This document shows positions 1-10,300 of a DNA stretch of 64,000 nt, one piece after another. Every line of letters starts with the position of its first letter. Position 1 is the stretch's first letter. The DNA lies in contig NZ_CAAAHX010000010.1 in the NCBI RefSeq assembly GCF_900639865.1, forward strand, positions 35,360 through 99,359, in the 5' to 3' direction. The position numbers were made by a program, and so were the translations under genes. Source of the DNA: Legionella gresilensis (GTDB taxonomy: Bacteria; Pseudomonadota; Gammaproteobacteria; Legionellales; Legionellaceae). Below the pieces are notes generated by a model. The model made no database searches and was not told where the DNA came from. It was given only the letters and a program-made list of their open reading frames with translations.

Positions 1-1008
1 AGAGATGCTTATTTCGATGATCTAAAGCGTAATATGTCAACTGCAGAGGGTAAAAGTTTTAATAATTTTGAAATTAAAGCTGAGTTTTTAGTTAAATTAA
101 ATAAGCTTAACTTTACTGAAATTCTTGCCAATTACAATCAAGTACATAATACAGATTATCAAGAAAGCGACTTTCCTGAAGGTCATCGTCTAATCACATT
201 GGTAGAAATGCTTAACCTTAGCAAAACAACAAAAGGCATAGCGTTTATTCGCAACACGCTGCTACCTAAATTAGTGGAAGAAGATATCTCGCAATATACT
301 GATGAGGATATTTTAGCTTTAAAAGATCAACTTACTGAAAATTATATTGACTATATTGATGTAGAGCAAATAGCAACAAAAATACTTACTCAGCTTGACC
401 TTAATAAACTTAAATTACCTAAAAATGCTTTAATTAAATTTAACCGGCAAGACCCTCAAGAAAATCAAGTACGCTTAATAATAGCCTTAGCGCAAGAAAA
501 TAATACTGGATTAGTTGAGTTGATAATACGCCAATTAAATTTTCCCCTTATCAATAAAAAAGCTGATCAACAAGCAATAGGTTTAAGATGGGCAAAAGCA
601 CTTTTAATTGAGAAATGTAGCCATCCGATTGAAGGTTACTCGATTGAAGCAGACATCAATAAATTAATACAATGTAGTGATAAAAAAGAGTTAGTTAAAA
701 GACTTAAGGGTGTTAAAGAAGTTCTTACAGGACATAAGGAGTTACATCAACGCGCTGCTTTATCGTTTTTTAAAGGTAAACACAGCAATACCATTAATGA
801 GTTTTTCCTTGCGTTGGATAAGTTAGTTTCCCAACAAGATTTAACGCTAGAAACATTACAATTAGAAGCTTTAAATTTATTATTTAAGTTTCATTCTAAA
901 CTTAAAGCAGGTCATTCAGTAAGAACAATTGCTGTTTTAAAAGACGCTATTATTAACAATAAGCCTGTGCTAATGGAAAATGATTTTACCAACTTAGCTA
1001 ATATTTAA
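1..1008 (+). CDS. Unknown protein, 5' end cut by window edge
   Basis: The frame is open from base 1 (the 11 codons before the first ATG at 34 are all sense codons), so this is probably the C-terminal 335 residues of a longer protein rather than a gene starting at 34. The product is hydrophilic, rich in Lys, Leu, Asn and Glu and predicted mostly helical by composition. I see no signal peptide, membrane segment or known catalytic motif. Large helical proteins of this kind are common among Legionella effectors, but nothing here proves that. A hairpin with a T-run follows directly after the stop. Real gene: very likely. Function: not recognised. Confidence 0.75.
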   Translation, partial: RDAYFDDLKRNMSTAEGKSFNNFEIKAEFLVKLNKLNFTEILANYNQVHNTDYQESDFPEGHRLITLVEMLNLSKTTKGIAFIRNTLLPKLVEEDISQYTDEDILALKDQLTENYIDYIDVEQIATKILTQLDLNKLKLPKNALIKFNRQDPQENQVRLIIALAQENNTGLVELIIRQLNFPLINKKADQQAIGLRWAKALLIEKCSHPIEGYSIEADINKLIQCSDKKELVKRLKGVKEVLTGHKELHQRAALSFFKGKHSNTINEFFLALDKLVSQQDLTLETLQLEALNLLFKFHSKLKAGHSVRTIAVLKDAIINNKPVLMENDFTNLANI

Positions 1009-1015
1009 AATATAT

Positions 1016-1046
1016 AAATAGCGAGGGAAGATGCCTCACTATTTTT
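1016..1046 (+). terminator. Intrinsic terminator after the first gene
   Basis: An 11-bp stem with one mismatch (AAATAGCGAGG at 1016-1026 against CCTCACTATTT at 1034-1044), a 7-base loop, and a T-run through 1046. It starts 8 bases after the preceding stop codon. Confidence 0.75.
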
Positions 1047-1127
1047 AAACGCTAATAACACAACTATGCAAGTTTTTTTCTCACATTGTGTTATTATGTT
1101 TTTATTTAATTCTATTAATGATTAACA

Positions 1128-1940
1128 GTGTCTTTTTCTAATACACTTTCAATTTGGGAAGAAAACCCAAACGCATCAATTTCATTGTTGTTTCTGCATG
1201 GACATTGCACAAACAAGACATTCTTCCATCACCAAATGAATGCTGATGTAATTAAATCTTATCATCGCATTGCAATTGATTTACCTGGTTATGGCCTAAG
1301 TCCCCCGCCTCTTTCACCTCTACAAACCTATAGCTTCCCAGGCTTTGCTGACACAATTATCAGTGCATTGCAATCTTTATCAATCGAAAAATTATTCATT
1401 ATCGGCTGGTCCTTGGGCGGTCATATCGCTTTAGAAATGGTTGATAAAGTTCCACAACTCAAGGGTTTGTTACTTACAGGCACGCCACCTCTAGAAGTTT
1501 CCTTGCAAGGTATACAAAAAGGTTTTAAGGCTCTAGACCCAAAAATCATGGCCTGCTTTGGCAAGGCACATTTAACGTATACGGAGGCACAATTACTAGC
1601 AAGTGTTTCTGGCTATGACGGTCGTGCTGAAAAAGAATTTTTAGTCGATGCCATACTCAATACTGATGAAAAGGCGCGTATACTTTATCCACAGTCAATT
1701 ATTGATGGGATAGGTAGAAATCAGTGTAATATTGTTGCGAATTGGGATAAGCCTATTGCAATAATAGGTGGTGAAGATGATATTGCAATTAATTATGACT
1801 ATGTTCAACATGAAGTAAAATTTAAGAATCTTTGGCAAGATAAAATACATTTTATCAAGAACGCAGGACACGCAGTTATGCTTGATAAGCCTGATGAATT
1901 TAATCAGCTAATCTTAGAATTTATCCATGATTTATCCTAG
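1128..1940 (+). CDS. Alpha/beta hydrolase
   Basis: A 270-residue single-domain alpha/beta hydrolase. The oxyanion region is at residues 22-26 (FLHGH), the nucleophile elbow G-W-S-L-G at 93-97 with Ser95 as probable nucleophile, and the C-terminal catalytic His in NAGHAVM near residue 250. This is the layout of the BioH/esterase/lipase-like family. No signal peptide, so probably cytoplasmic. The start is GTG: the ATG at 1118 is in another frame and runs into a stop. Substrate unknown; family membership is secure, specificity is not. Monocistronic, convergent with the valine-degradation genes, with a perfect hairpin between them. Confidence 0.88.
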   Translation: MSFSNTLSIWEENPNASISLLFLHGHCTNKTFFHHQMNADVIKSYHRIAIDLPGYGLSPPPLSPLQTYSFPGFADTIISALQSLSIEKLFIIGWSLGGHIALEMVDKVPQLKGLLLTGTPPLEVSLQGIQKGFKALDPKIMACFGKAHLTYTEAQLLASVSGYDGRAEKEFLVDAILNTDEKARILYPQSIIDGIGRNQCNIVANWDKPIAIIGGEDDIAINYDYVQHEVKFKNLWQDKIHFIKNAGHAVMLDKPDEFNQLILEFIHDLS

Positions 1941-1953
1941 CAAAATATTAAAT

Positions 1954-1980
1954 TTTCTATCCTCTATTAGAGGATAGAAA
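1954..1980. terminator. Bidirectional terminator
   Basis: A perfect 12-bp stem (TTTCTATCCTCT / AGAGGATAGAAA) with a 3-base loop lies between two convergent genes. T-rich sequence follows on the minus strand, so it probably terminates both. Confidence 0.8.
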
Positions 1981-1991
1981 CAGATACCCCT

Positions 1992-3044
1992 TTAATTTTC
2001 TACAAGCAAAGATAATTCCTCTCCATCCTGCTCAAAATAATTAGCCACTAAAGCTGGCGTGACTGCAGCTAGGCTATCAGGTGACCAACGCGGTTTTTTA
2101 TCTTTATCAATTAATAATGCTCTTATGCCTTCATAAAAGTCATGATCACGCATAAAATGAGTCACTAAACGATAATCCATTTTCACACAATCCGCCATAG
2201 ATAATGATTTAGCTCGCCTAATTTGTTCAAACGTGACAGCTAAACTTAAGGGAGATTTTTGCTCTAGCGTTTGTAACGTAGTCAAAGCCCAAGAATCCTC
2301 ACTTTTTCTTAATGCTGTAATGATATTTTGCACGCTGGATTCTGAAAAATATTGATTAATTTTTTCAATATTTGGGAAGGTTGTTTTAAAGCTGGTTGCA
2401 ATTTGTTGTAAAAGTATTTTTATTTGCTGATGAGGATTATCACTTAAATCCAATTTATGTAAACAAGAAATAATTTCTGTAAACTTATCATTGCTAACAA
2501 CATAGTCTACTAAACCTGCAGCATAAGCTTCTGCAGCATTTAAACGATTACCCGTTAAAGCTAAATATAAGCCAATCTCTCCTGGACAATGTGATAAAAG
2601 ATAGCTTGCGCCAATATCAGGAAATAATCCAATACCAGTCTCAGGCATTGCAAAAACAAATTGCTCTTGGGCGATAGTATAAGAACCATGCAAAGATATG
2701 CCAACGCCTCCACCCATAGTAATGCCATTGAGCAATGCAATATAAGGCTTTTTTAATTGATGAATATAATAATTTAGCCGATATTCATGCCAAAAAAATT
2801 GCATCTGTTCTGCTTTGTTTCTTAAACCTGTTTCATAAAGCCATCGTACATCACCGCCTGCACAAAATGCTTTACCTGGTTCAGCCTGAATAATAATAGC
2901 CTGAACTGAATTATCTTTTTCCCACAGCAGCAGTTGTTGTTGTATTGCTTGAATCATGGCTAAATTAATTGCATTTAATGCTTGCGGGCGCGCTAAAGTA
3001 ATAATACCAAGTTGGCTCTGGCAATCGAAGCGAACGTCTGTCAT
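1992..3044 (-). CDS. 3-hydroxyisobutyryl-CoA hydrolase-like (crotonase superfamily)
   Basis: 350 residues, the length of HIBCH-type hydrolases and longer than ordinary enoyl-CoA hydratases. The crotonase core shows the CoA-site stretch KAFCAGGDVRWLYE and the glycine-rich oxyanion loop MGGGVGIS. ETGIGLFPDIGASY carries the Glu/Asp pair typical of the hydrolase branch. It should cleave 3-hydroxyisobutyryl-CoA to 3-hydroxyisobutyrate in valine catabolism, in the cytoplasm. The start lies 3 bases downstream of the stop of the enoyl-CoA hydratase gene, so the two are very probably translationally coupled. Neighbours supplying the two preceding steps strengthen the assignment over other crotonase-family functions. 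Confidence 0.87.
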   Translation of the reverse strand: MTDVRFDCQSQLGIITLARPQALNAINLAMIQAIQQQLLLWEKDNSVQAIIIQAEPGKAFCAGGDVRWLYETGLRNKAEQMQFFWHEYRLNYYIHQLKKPYIALLNGITMGGGVGISLHGSYTIAQEQFVFAMPETGIGLFPDIGASYLLSHCPGEIGLYLALTGNRLNAAEAYAAGLVDYVVSNDKFTEIISCLHKLDLSDNPHQQIKILLQQIATSFKTTFPNIEKINQYFSESSVQNIITALRKSEDSWALTTLQTLEQKSPLSLAVTFEQIRRAKSLSMADCVKMDYRLVTHFMRDHDFYEGIRALLIDKDKKPRWSPDSLAAVTPALVANYFEQDGEELSLLVEN

Positions 3045-3047
3045 GCT

Positions 3048-3821
3048 TTAAACCCCTTTAAATGACGCTGGTCTTTTATTCAAAAACGCATTGACCCCTT
3101 CCGCTTTATCCTCACTCGCACATACTTTTGCAAAATGAACTGCCTCAAGATGTAATGCATCACTTAGAGATAAATCATAACCTCGATCAATAACTTCCAT
3201 AATACTTTTAGCAGCAATAGGTGCCATGGAAATAAGATTTTTCAAAATCTGATTTGCCTTATCAAGCAATAAATCAGGTTCAACAACTTCATTAACTAAT
3301 CCCCAAGCCAGTGCAGTTTGCGCATCAATGAAACGGCCGGTTAAACATAAATCAAGTGCACGACCTTTACCCACCAAGCGAGCTAAACGTTGGGTACCAC
3401 CATAACCAGGAATGACGCCTAATTTAATTTCAGGCTGGCCAAATTGAGCATTAGTGGAAGCAACACGGAGTGTAGCTGCCATTGCTAGTTCACAACCACC
3501 GCCAAAGGCAAAACCATTAATTGCAGCAAGAGAAGGTTTGCCCATTGTTTCAAGCTGGCGAAAGACCTCTTGTCCATAACAAGCAAATTGATAGCCACTT
3601 TGTGCATCACATTCTGCTAAACGATTAATATCTGCTCCTGCACAAAATGCTTTACCGTTTCCTGTAATTAATAACGCTTTAACTTCTGCATTATATTTAG
3701 CTTGCTCAATTATTTCTTGCAAGGTTTGTAATACTTCTTCATTAAGTGCATTTAACTTTTCAGGACGATTAAAGGTTATGGTTAAAATTCCCTTATCTAA
3801 GTTCCTCTCTACAATACTCAT
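3048..3821 (-). CDS. Enoyl-CoA hydratase
   Basis: 257-residue crotonase-family protein. Visible are the CoA-binding/oxyanion stretch GKAFCAGADINRL, the loop GFAFGGGCELAMA with the first catalytic Glu, and QPEIKLGVIPGYGGTQRL with the second. Both hydratase glutamates are present, so an active hydratase is expected. In this cluster the likely substrate is methacrylyl-CoA, giving 3-hydroxyisobutyryl-CoA for the next gene product. Its upstream neighbour, an acyl-CoA dehydrogenase, is 161 bases away across a spacer holding a repeat-like sequence, so the two may or may not share a transcript. A general short-chain role is possible. Confidence 0.9.
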   Translation of the reverse strand: MSIVERNLDKGILTITFNRPEKLNALNEEVLQTLQEIIEQAKYNAEVKALLITGNGKAFCAGADINRLAECDAQSGYQFACYGQEVFRQLETMGKPSLAAINGFAFGGGCELAMAATLRVASTNAQFGQPEIKLGVIPGYGGTQRLARLVGKGRALDLCLTGRFIDAQTALAWGLVNEVVEPDLLLDKANQILKNLISMAPIAAKSIMEVIDRGYDLSLSDALHLEAVHFAKVCASEDKAEGVNAFLNKRPASFKGV

Positions 3822-3859
3822 TTATAATACTCCTTTTAATAGATCTCTTGCATAACCTA

Positions 3860-3960
3860 CCTCTTTTACGCAAGTGCTGCGTTCCAAGTGTTTCTCCGGT
3901 GCTCATTTGCAGCGTGTAAATTCCGCTCCTCAAAACACTTGCGCCTTGTACTTACATAAA
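3860..3960. repeat. Dispersed intergenic repeat-like sequence
   Basis: The gap between the acyl-CoA dehydrogenase and hydratase genes holds a relatively GC-rich block. On the minus strand it contains ACAAGGCGCAAGTG (3936-3949) and, further on, AACGCAG. The same 14-mer and a downstream AACGCAG occur at 58951-59021 before rluE. The rest is only loosely similar, so this may be a degenerate repeat family. Confidence 0.45.
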
Positions 3961-3982
3961 ATAGGCAGATCATATAAAAGAT

Positions 3983-5137
3983 CTAATCAATAAAAAACTC
4001 TTCATCTAATACAGATTTTGCAATAATTTCACGCATAATCTCATTTGTTCCTTCGAGTATTTGATGAACTCGCAAGTCACGAAATATGCGCTCAATTTGA
4101 TAATCATGCAAATAACCATAACCACCATGTAACTGCATTGCCCTATCACTAATACGAAAAGCAACATCTGTGGCTAGCCGCTTTGCCATGGCACAATACA
4201 TAGGTGCTTGCTTATCTTGTTTATCCAAAGCATCAGCAGCCCGATAAACCATTAAGCGAGCAGCCTCAAAGTCTGTAAGCATATCCGCAAAATAGAAACG
4301 TAATGCCTGCATTTGAGTTAGGGGTTTCCCAAATTGTTTACGCTCTTTTAAATAAGCTTGCGCTAAACGTAAACATGCAGTGGCGCCGCCAAGTGAGCAG
4401 GAGGCAATATTAACGCGGCCACCATTTAAAGCATTAAGGGCAATTTTAAAGCCCATGCCTTCATCACCAACGCGATTACTAATGGGAACTCGACAATTTT
4501 CAAAATAAAGCATGCACGTTGGCTGATTGCGCCAACCGAGCTTTTTCTCTAACTTACCAAAGCTTAAACCTGGCGTCCCTTTTTCTACTAATAAGCAAGA
4601 AATTCCATGATGCGACTCGTCACCGGTGCGAACCATACAAAGGTAAACATCACTTACACTGCCGCCAGAAATAAATGCTTTTGTACCATTGACGATATAA
4701 TCTTGCCCATCTTTTACAGCATGCGTTTTGAGAGAAGCTGCATCTGAACCTGAGTCGGGTTCTGTTAAACAATAACTACCTATTACTTCCATAGATGTTA
4801 AACGTGGACCCCAAATCTGACGTAATGAAGCATCTGCGTACTTATCAATTAAGGAGGTAACCATATTGTGAATAGAAAGGTAAGCGCTCGTAGTAATACA
4901 TCCAGCAGCTAACTGTTCAAAGATAAGAGCCGCATCTAAACGCTTCAGATTAGAACCCCCAATATCTTCTGCAGCAACCATACCGGCCATACCCAATGCG
5001 GCAGCTTCGCGTAAAATCTCTATAGGAAAATAACTTTGCTCATCCCATTCAGCAGCCTTAGGAGCAAGTTTATTACGTGCAAACTCTCTAGCCATGTCAC
5101 GAAATGCTGAGTGTTCCTCACTATAGTAGAAATCCAT
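3983..5137 (-). CDS. Acyl-CoA dehydrogenase, isobutyryl-CoA dehydrogenase-like
   Basis: 384 residues, full length for the family. The N-terminal helical domain is followed by the FAD/substrate segment YCLTEPDSGSDAASL. The C-terminal helical domain has GGYGYLHDYQIERIFRDLR and the catalytic Glu362 in LEGTNE. The sequence resembles the ACAD8 branch (isobutyryl-CoA to methacrylyl-CoA), and the two downstream genes catalyse the next two valine-catabolic steps. Electrons would pass to electron-transfer flavoprotein. A short/branched-chain acyl-CoA dehydrogenase of other specificity cannot be excluded. The dehydrogenases for 3-hydroxyisobutyrate and methylmalonate semialdehyde are not in this window. 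Confidence 0.88.
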   Translation of the reverse strand: MDFYYSEEHSAFRDMAREFARNKLAPKAAEWDEQSYFPIEILREAAALGMAGMVAAEDIGGSNLKRLDAALIFEQLAAGCITTSAYLSIHNMVTSLIDKYADASLRQIWGPRLTSMEVIGSYCLTEPDSGSDAASLKTHAVKDGQDYIVNGTKAFISGGSVSDVYLCMVRTGDESHHGISCLLVEKGTPGLSFGKLEKKLGWRNQPTCMLYFENCRVPISNRVGDEGMGFKIALNALNGGRVNIASCSLGGATACLRLAQAYLKERKQFGKPLTQMQALRFYFADMLTDFEAARLMVYRAADALDKQDKQAPMYCAMAKRLATDVAFRISDRAMQLHGGYGYLHDYQIERIFRDLRVHQILEGTNEIMREIIAKSVLDEEFFID

Positions 5138-5379
5138 AAGCCTATCCTTAATTTAAGCTAATTTCACATAAGAATAAAATTAACTTGTTATCTAATCTTA
5201 AATAAAAAACCATCTTCATGGCATCGTATTTATTTAGCAATTAAAATTTGTTATCCATTTTATTTACTATTCTAGTATTATCTCATACTCGTCATATTAA
5301 TTATTTTCTTTATGATGATATAGATAAAAATGCTATTATTGCTAATTTTCGGCGTCCGTGAAATAAAAAAGAAAAGCAC

Positions 5380-7218
5380 ATGGAAATTTCGTCCAATCCG
5401 CAAACAAATTTAATTGATCCTGCAACTGCTTTAAAAAACTATTTTGGCTTTGCCCAATTTAGAGGATTACAAGAGTCTATTATTAATGATTTGCTCGCAG
5501 GAGATGACTTACTCGTTTTAATGCCTACCGGTGGTGGAAAATCATTGTGCTATCAAATTCCAGCTCTTATTCTTAAAGGTATAACTATTGTTGTCTCTCC
5601 CTTAATCTCTTTAATGGAAGACCAAGTTGCTGCTTTAAAATTACAAGGTATTCGCGCAGCTTATTATAATTCTTCCTTAGATAGTGAAGAATCTAGACAA
5701 GTTCTTGCTGATCTCCATAATGATCAACTGGATTTATTATATGTTGCTCCAGAACGTTTAATTAGCTCTGCTTTTTTGGACCGTCTAGATGACTGCCGTA
5801 TTGCTTTATTTGCTATCGATGAGGCCCATTGTATCTCACAATGGGGCCATGATTTTCGCCCTGAATATGCCCTTTTGGGTAAATTGAAACTGCATTTTCC
5901 AGATGTTCCTATTATTGCCCTTACCGCAACTGCCGATCAACAAACGCGATTAGACATTGTCGCTAAATTAAATTACCAGCCTAAGATTTATTTAGCTTCT
6001 TTTAATCGGCCTAATATTCATTATTCGGTAACACTTAAAAATAATGCTTTTAAACAACTACAGAGTTTTTTAGAAACACAGCGCTCGCAAGCCGGGATTA
6101 TTTACTGTGGAACGCGTAATACCGTTGATAAATTAACCGAAAAATTAAGAGCCGTAGGATTTGCAGCACGAGGCTATCATGCCGGCCTTTCCTATAATGA
6201 TAGACGCGAAGTACAAACGTTATTTCGTTACGATAGAATCGAGTTAGTGATCGCAACGGTTGCTTTCGGAATGGGTATTGATAAACCTAATGTTCGGTTT
6301 GTTGTTCACTATGACTTACCTAAGACCATAGAAAGTTATTACCAAGAAACTGGCCGCGCGGGGCGAGATGGAATGCCTGCCAGAGCACTTTTACTTTATG
6401 ATCCAGCCGATAGTGCACGTTTACGAAGCTTAGTAGCAACAATTGAAGATAATCACAAACAACATATTGAAATTGCTAAATTAAATCACATGTTGGCTTT
6501 CGCTCAAGGTAATCACTGTCGCAGGCAAATTCTACTCCGTTATTTTGATGAGGAGTATGATTCAGACTGTAATTACTGTGATATTTGTGATAATCCTCCT
6601 GTTTTGCAAGACACAACTGAAGACGCACAAAAATTGTTATCGTGTATTTATCGCTTAAGACAAAACTATGGCATGGCTTATACAATAGATGTATTACGCG
6701 GCAGCACGGCTGATAAAATTAAACAAGCAGGACATGATAAACTAAGTACTTATAGCATAGGTAAAGATAAGCCAGCTTACTACTGGAAACAACTTGCTTG
6801 GCAATTAATTCATCAAGATTACTGTTATCAGGATATCAATCACTTTAATGTTCTACGTCTTAAAAACAAAGCTATCTCCGTCTTAAAAGGCGAGGAAAGA
6901 ATTAAGCTAGCCATTTTCAATACGGATAAACCTGAAATAGCTAAAATATCAGAAAAAATTAAATTGCCATCCCTCAAAAACAACCCACTGTTTGAAAAAT
7001 TACGTACGCTGAGACGACAAATTGCAGATGAAGAAAGTAAGCCACCGTTTATGATTTTTAGTGATAGCACGTTACAGGAAATGGCTATAAAAAAACCACA
7101 AAGTTTAGAGCAACTATTATCTATTTCTGGCGTAGGCAAATATAAGTTAGATCATTATGGTAAAGCGTTTTTAAAGGTTTTACATGAAACTTCAGAAGTC
7201 TATGAGGCAGTAACTTAA
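5380..7218 (+). CDS. recQ: ATP-dependent DNA helicase RecQ
   Basis: 612 residues, matching bacterial RecQ. The helicase core has Walker A PTGGGKSL at 49-56, DEAH at 147-150 followed by CISQWGHDFRPEY, and the C-terminal helicase motif QETGRAGRDG. The zinc-binding subdomain follows with four cysteines (CRRQILLRYF...CNYCDIC). The last about 80 residues form an HRDC domain (LEQLLSISGVGKYKLDHYG). RecQ unwinds DNA 3' to 5' in recombination and fork repair. It is divergent from the acyl-CoA dehydrogenase across a 242-bp promoter region and is followed by the giant LRR/AAA gene. Confidence 0.97.
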   Translation: MEISSNPQTNLIDPATALKNYFGFAQFRGLQESIINDLLAGDDLLVLMPTGGGKSLCYQIPALILKGITIVVSPLISLMEDQVAALKLQGIRAAYYNSSLDSEESRQVLADLHNDQLDLLYVAPERLISSAFLDRLDDCRIALFAIDEAHCISQWGHDFRPEYALLGKLKLHFPDVPIIALTATADQQTRLDIVAKLNYQPKIYLASFNRPNIHYSVTLKNNAFKQLQSFLETQRSQAGIIYCGTRNTVDKLTEKLRAVGFAARGYHAGLSYNDRREVQTLFRYDRIELVIATVAFGMGIDKPNVRFVVHYDLPKTIESYYQETGRAGRDGMPARALLLYDPADSARLRSLVATIEDNHKQHIEIAKLNHMLAFAQGNHCRRQILLRYFDEEYDSDCNYCDICDNPPVLQDTTEDAQKLLSCIYRLRQNYGMAYTIDVLRGSTADKIKQAGHDKLSTYSIGKDKPAYYWKQLAWQLIHQDYCYQDINHFNVLRLKNKAISVLKGEERIKLAIFNTDKPEIAKISEKIKLPSLKNNPLFEKLRTLRRQIADEESKPPFMIFSDSTLQEMAIKKPQSLEQLLSISGVGKYKLDHYGKAFLKVLHETSEVYEAVT

Positions 7219-7316
7219 TTTTAACCACTTAAATTTATCATAATTCAAACAAATATTACTTAAATTTAACAAACTGGTCTAATATTTAATAAAAGTTTAT
7301 ATATTTTGCTTGGACT

Positions 7317-10300
7317 ATGCCTGATTTAGACCCTTTTTTCTACTTATTACAAACCGTAAGTAAGCGCGTTTACCAAGAAACCCCTACGGGGAATATAGAG
7401 GTTAATGAGTTAATAAAGCAAAAACCTTATTGGATTCCTGCCTCTTTGCCTAAAAAACAGCAGCCTAAAAAGATAATTCTTGCTGATTGGAGTGCTAGAA
7501 ATTGGTCTGAGGATAAAATAAGTGCTGTAATTGAAGAGCTAACCAAACTCATTGACGCTGGTTTTTCTGTTTCAATATGGCAAACAGGTCAGTTAATTCC
7601 CTTAACAAAAGATAATTTAACGATTCTTCGAGATAAAAGAATACGTACTGCTATGATACCTGCTTATCCTAATGAAATTAGAGCACCTAATAAGCACTAT
7701 AATCAGGACAATAGTCTTATTTTAGATGACTACTGGGTTTCTTATTTAGTCGAAAATAAGCCTACCTTAACAGAAGGTCGTGGATTAAAAATAAGTGATT
7801 ACTTAAGCTTAACTGAAAGTGAGCAGGCAAAAATCATCGCTATTTTACAACAAGCTACCCCTCCTTTTACGTATCTTATTCATGATATTTTTTCAAGCGA
7901 AGCCAATACCGCTTGTAAGCAATTTCAGGAGAAATTCCCCTTTATACCCATTAAAACAAAATATGAATCAATCTCTTTTTTAAATTTCGAGCAAGAAGAA
8001 GTTATCAAAAATTTTATTCTACATGGAATACCCATTGTTCTAGAGGGATTTACATTAACTCAAGAGGATTTAAAAACGCTAACATACTTTAATTCTAACT
8101 TAACGATACAGCCATTAGTATTACAATCGTTATTTAAAATCGCACCCAAGCTTAAGACTTTGCAAATTAAACTAGATTCTCAAGACATTAACCTTGAAAA
8201 AGAAAGCCTTAGTAACCTGCAAGAAATTTATTTTGCAGGCGTCAATTTTGTAAATCTACAAAAATTTATTCTAGCAGCATCTAATTTAAGATCGTTAAAT
8301 TTATATCATGCCTTTGTGCTGCAAGAAAGATTAAATATTGATTTGAAAAATTTAATTAGTTTAGAGGAATTAACTTTATCATCCGCTTTTAATGGTGAAG
8401 GGTTTTATAGAGAAAATATTAATTTATTAATTGCAGCTGCAAGTCAACTTAAAAAAATTTCTATAGAAAGTTACACGCCTGAATCTATAACAACACTTAG
8501 TCATCTAGAACACTTATCTGTATCCTATAGTTCTATTTCACAGGATCTTTTACAGAAAATATTTTCTGCTTGTCCTATTCGAACATTTCAAGCAAGTCAT
8601 ATAAAAGAAATAAATCTAAGCAATGAGGAAATTGAATTAAATACGCAAAATGTAGAAGAAATTGAATTAAGTGATTGTAAATTTAGTGCATCTACAATTA
8701 ATTCACTTCTTAAGGCTGCTTTTAAACTTAGAAAACTATCTATCAGAAATTCTAAAAATGATATTCATTTACAACTCGAAAAAGGTAGCTTAAGCCACTT
8801 AACCGAGGTAGACTTTTCTAATACCTCCATATCTGCTGATAATTTATCAATATTGTTATTAGCTGCACCCAATCTAACTAGCTTAAGTATAGAGAGAAAT
8901 CTGCTATTAGATATCCCATTGAAAATAGATTTACAAGCAACAAAACTTGAAGAGATAATCGCCTTTAAAAGCAATATTTCAATTGCAAATTTACAAGTAA
9001 TCTTGCGTGCCTCGCCTAAGCTAAAAAAATTAAATTTAGCCCAGTGCACAAATTTAAATGAAGCACTAAACTTAACACAGGGCAGCTTACCTGATTTAGA
9101 ACATTTAACTTTAGACGGTAGTAACATTAATAAATCAAGTTTAGATGCACTACTTTTAGCCTCACCTAAATTAAGAGAGATTAGCTTAATAAGGTGTTCA
9201 GAATTATCGGGCGACTGGAAACTTAGCCAACAAAATTTAGCTAACCTTGAAATATTTAAGGCCAATGGCACCAGAATTAATATATCAACTGTACAATCCA
9301 TATTAACTAAAGCAATAAAAATTAAAGAATTATCTTTAAGTCAATGTCAAAACTTAACAGGTGAATTAGCTCTCCCCAAGCAAAGCCTACTATATTTAGA
9401 AAAAATAGATTTGAGCTATAATACTTGCACAAGTTTTAACCTAGAAATTTTATTAAAAGCTGCTCCTCAAGTTAAAACACTAATTCTAGGCCCTTTAAGT
9501 CATCCTTCTAATTTAAATCTTCCAATACAAAGCCTTAAAAGCTTAGAAGAGCTTCAATTAGCGTCTGAAAGTAATCATGCTATTCAAGCTTTACTAACAG
9601 CAGCGCCTAATCTTAAGATAGTTAATTTCTGTAAAAGCGTGGCGTCACTAAATGATTTGGCTCTTGAAGAGAAAAGTCTAAAGCAGCTAGAGATCTTAAA
9701 TCTTAAATATAGCCATATTTCTATTTTAGGCTTAAAAGGGTTACTTAAAGCCGCTCCTAACCTTATTTCTCTTGATTTAGAATCTTGCCCTGCCCTCCAT
9801 GGCCAACTTAATCTCCCTATCAATAGTTTATCAAAACTACAAGATTTAAACCTAGGCTCAAGCTCTTTAAATCCTGATGGTTTAGTAAGTATTTTAAGAG
9901 CAGCACCGAAAATAGTTAATCTTGATTTTAGACATTGTCAGCCATTAATGGGTCAAATTAAAATCCCAGAGCGTAGCCTTTTATATTTAGAAACCATTAA
10001 TTTAATTAACACTAAAATTACACCCAACGATTTAAAGGCGTTACTATTAGCAGCTCCAAACCTTAAAACCATTAACTTAAATAATTGTGGTATTGATTAT
10101 AAGCAGATTAAACAGGATGCGCAGTTAAAACAATTATTAGAAAAAATTCAGGTCATTGGCATTAATCTGGATGCAGTTCCTAAAGATGAAAAGACTGACA
10201 AATCAGCAAATAAAGATGAAAATATTAATCGTAATAGGAACTCTCGCGATGCCATAATTACTCTACCCAATCTAGAAGACTCAGCATTAGATCGCCCATT

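Noticed and set aside
7211..7270. TTAA-rich motifs upstream of the giant gene resembling PmrA boxes
   Set aside because: CTTAAATTTA occurs twice, but the spacing does not match the direct repeat I know and the region is AT-rich, so chance is likely.
8765..9823. Long minus-strand frames inside the giant gene
   Set aside because: Shadows of the LRR array; the repetitive codons keep the opposite frame open.
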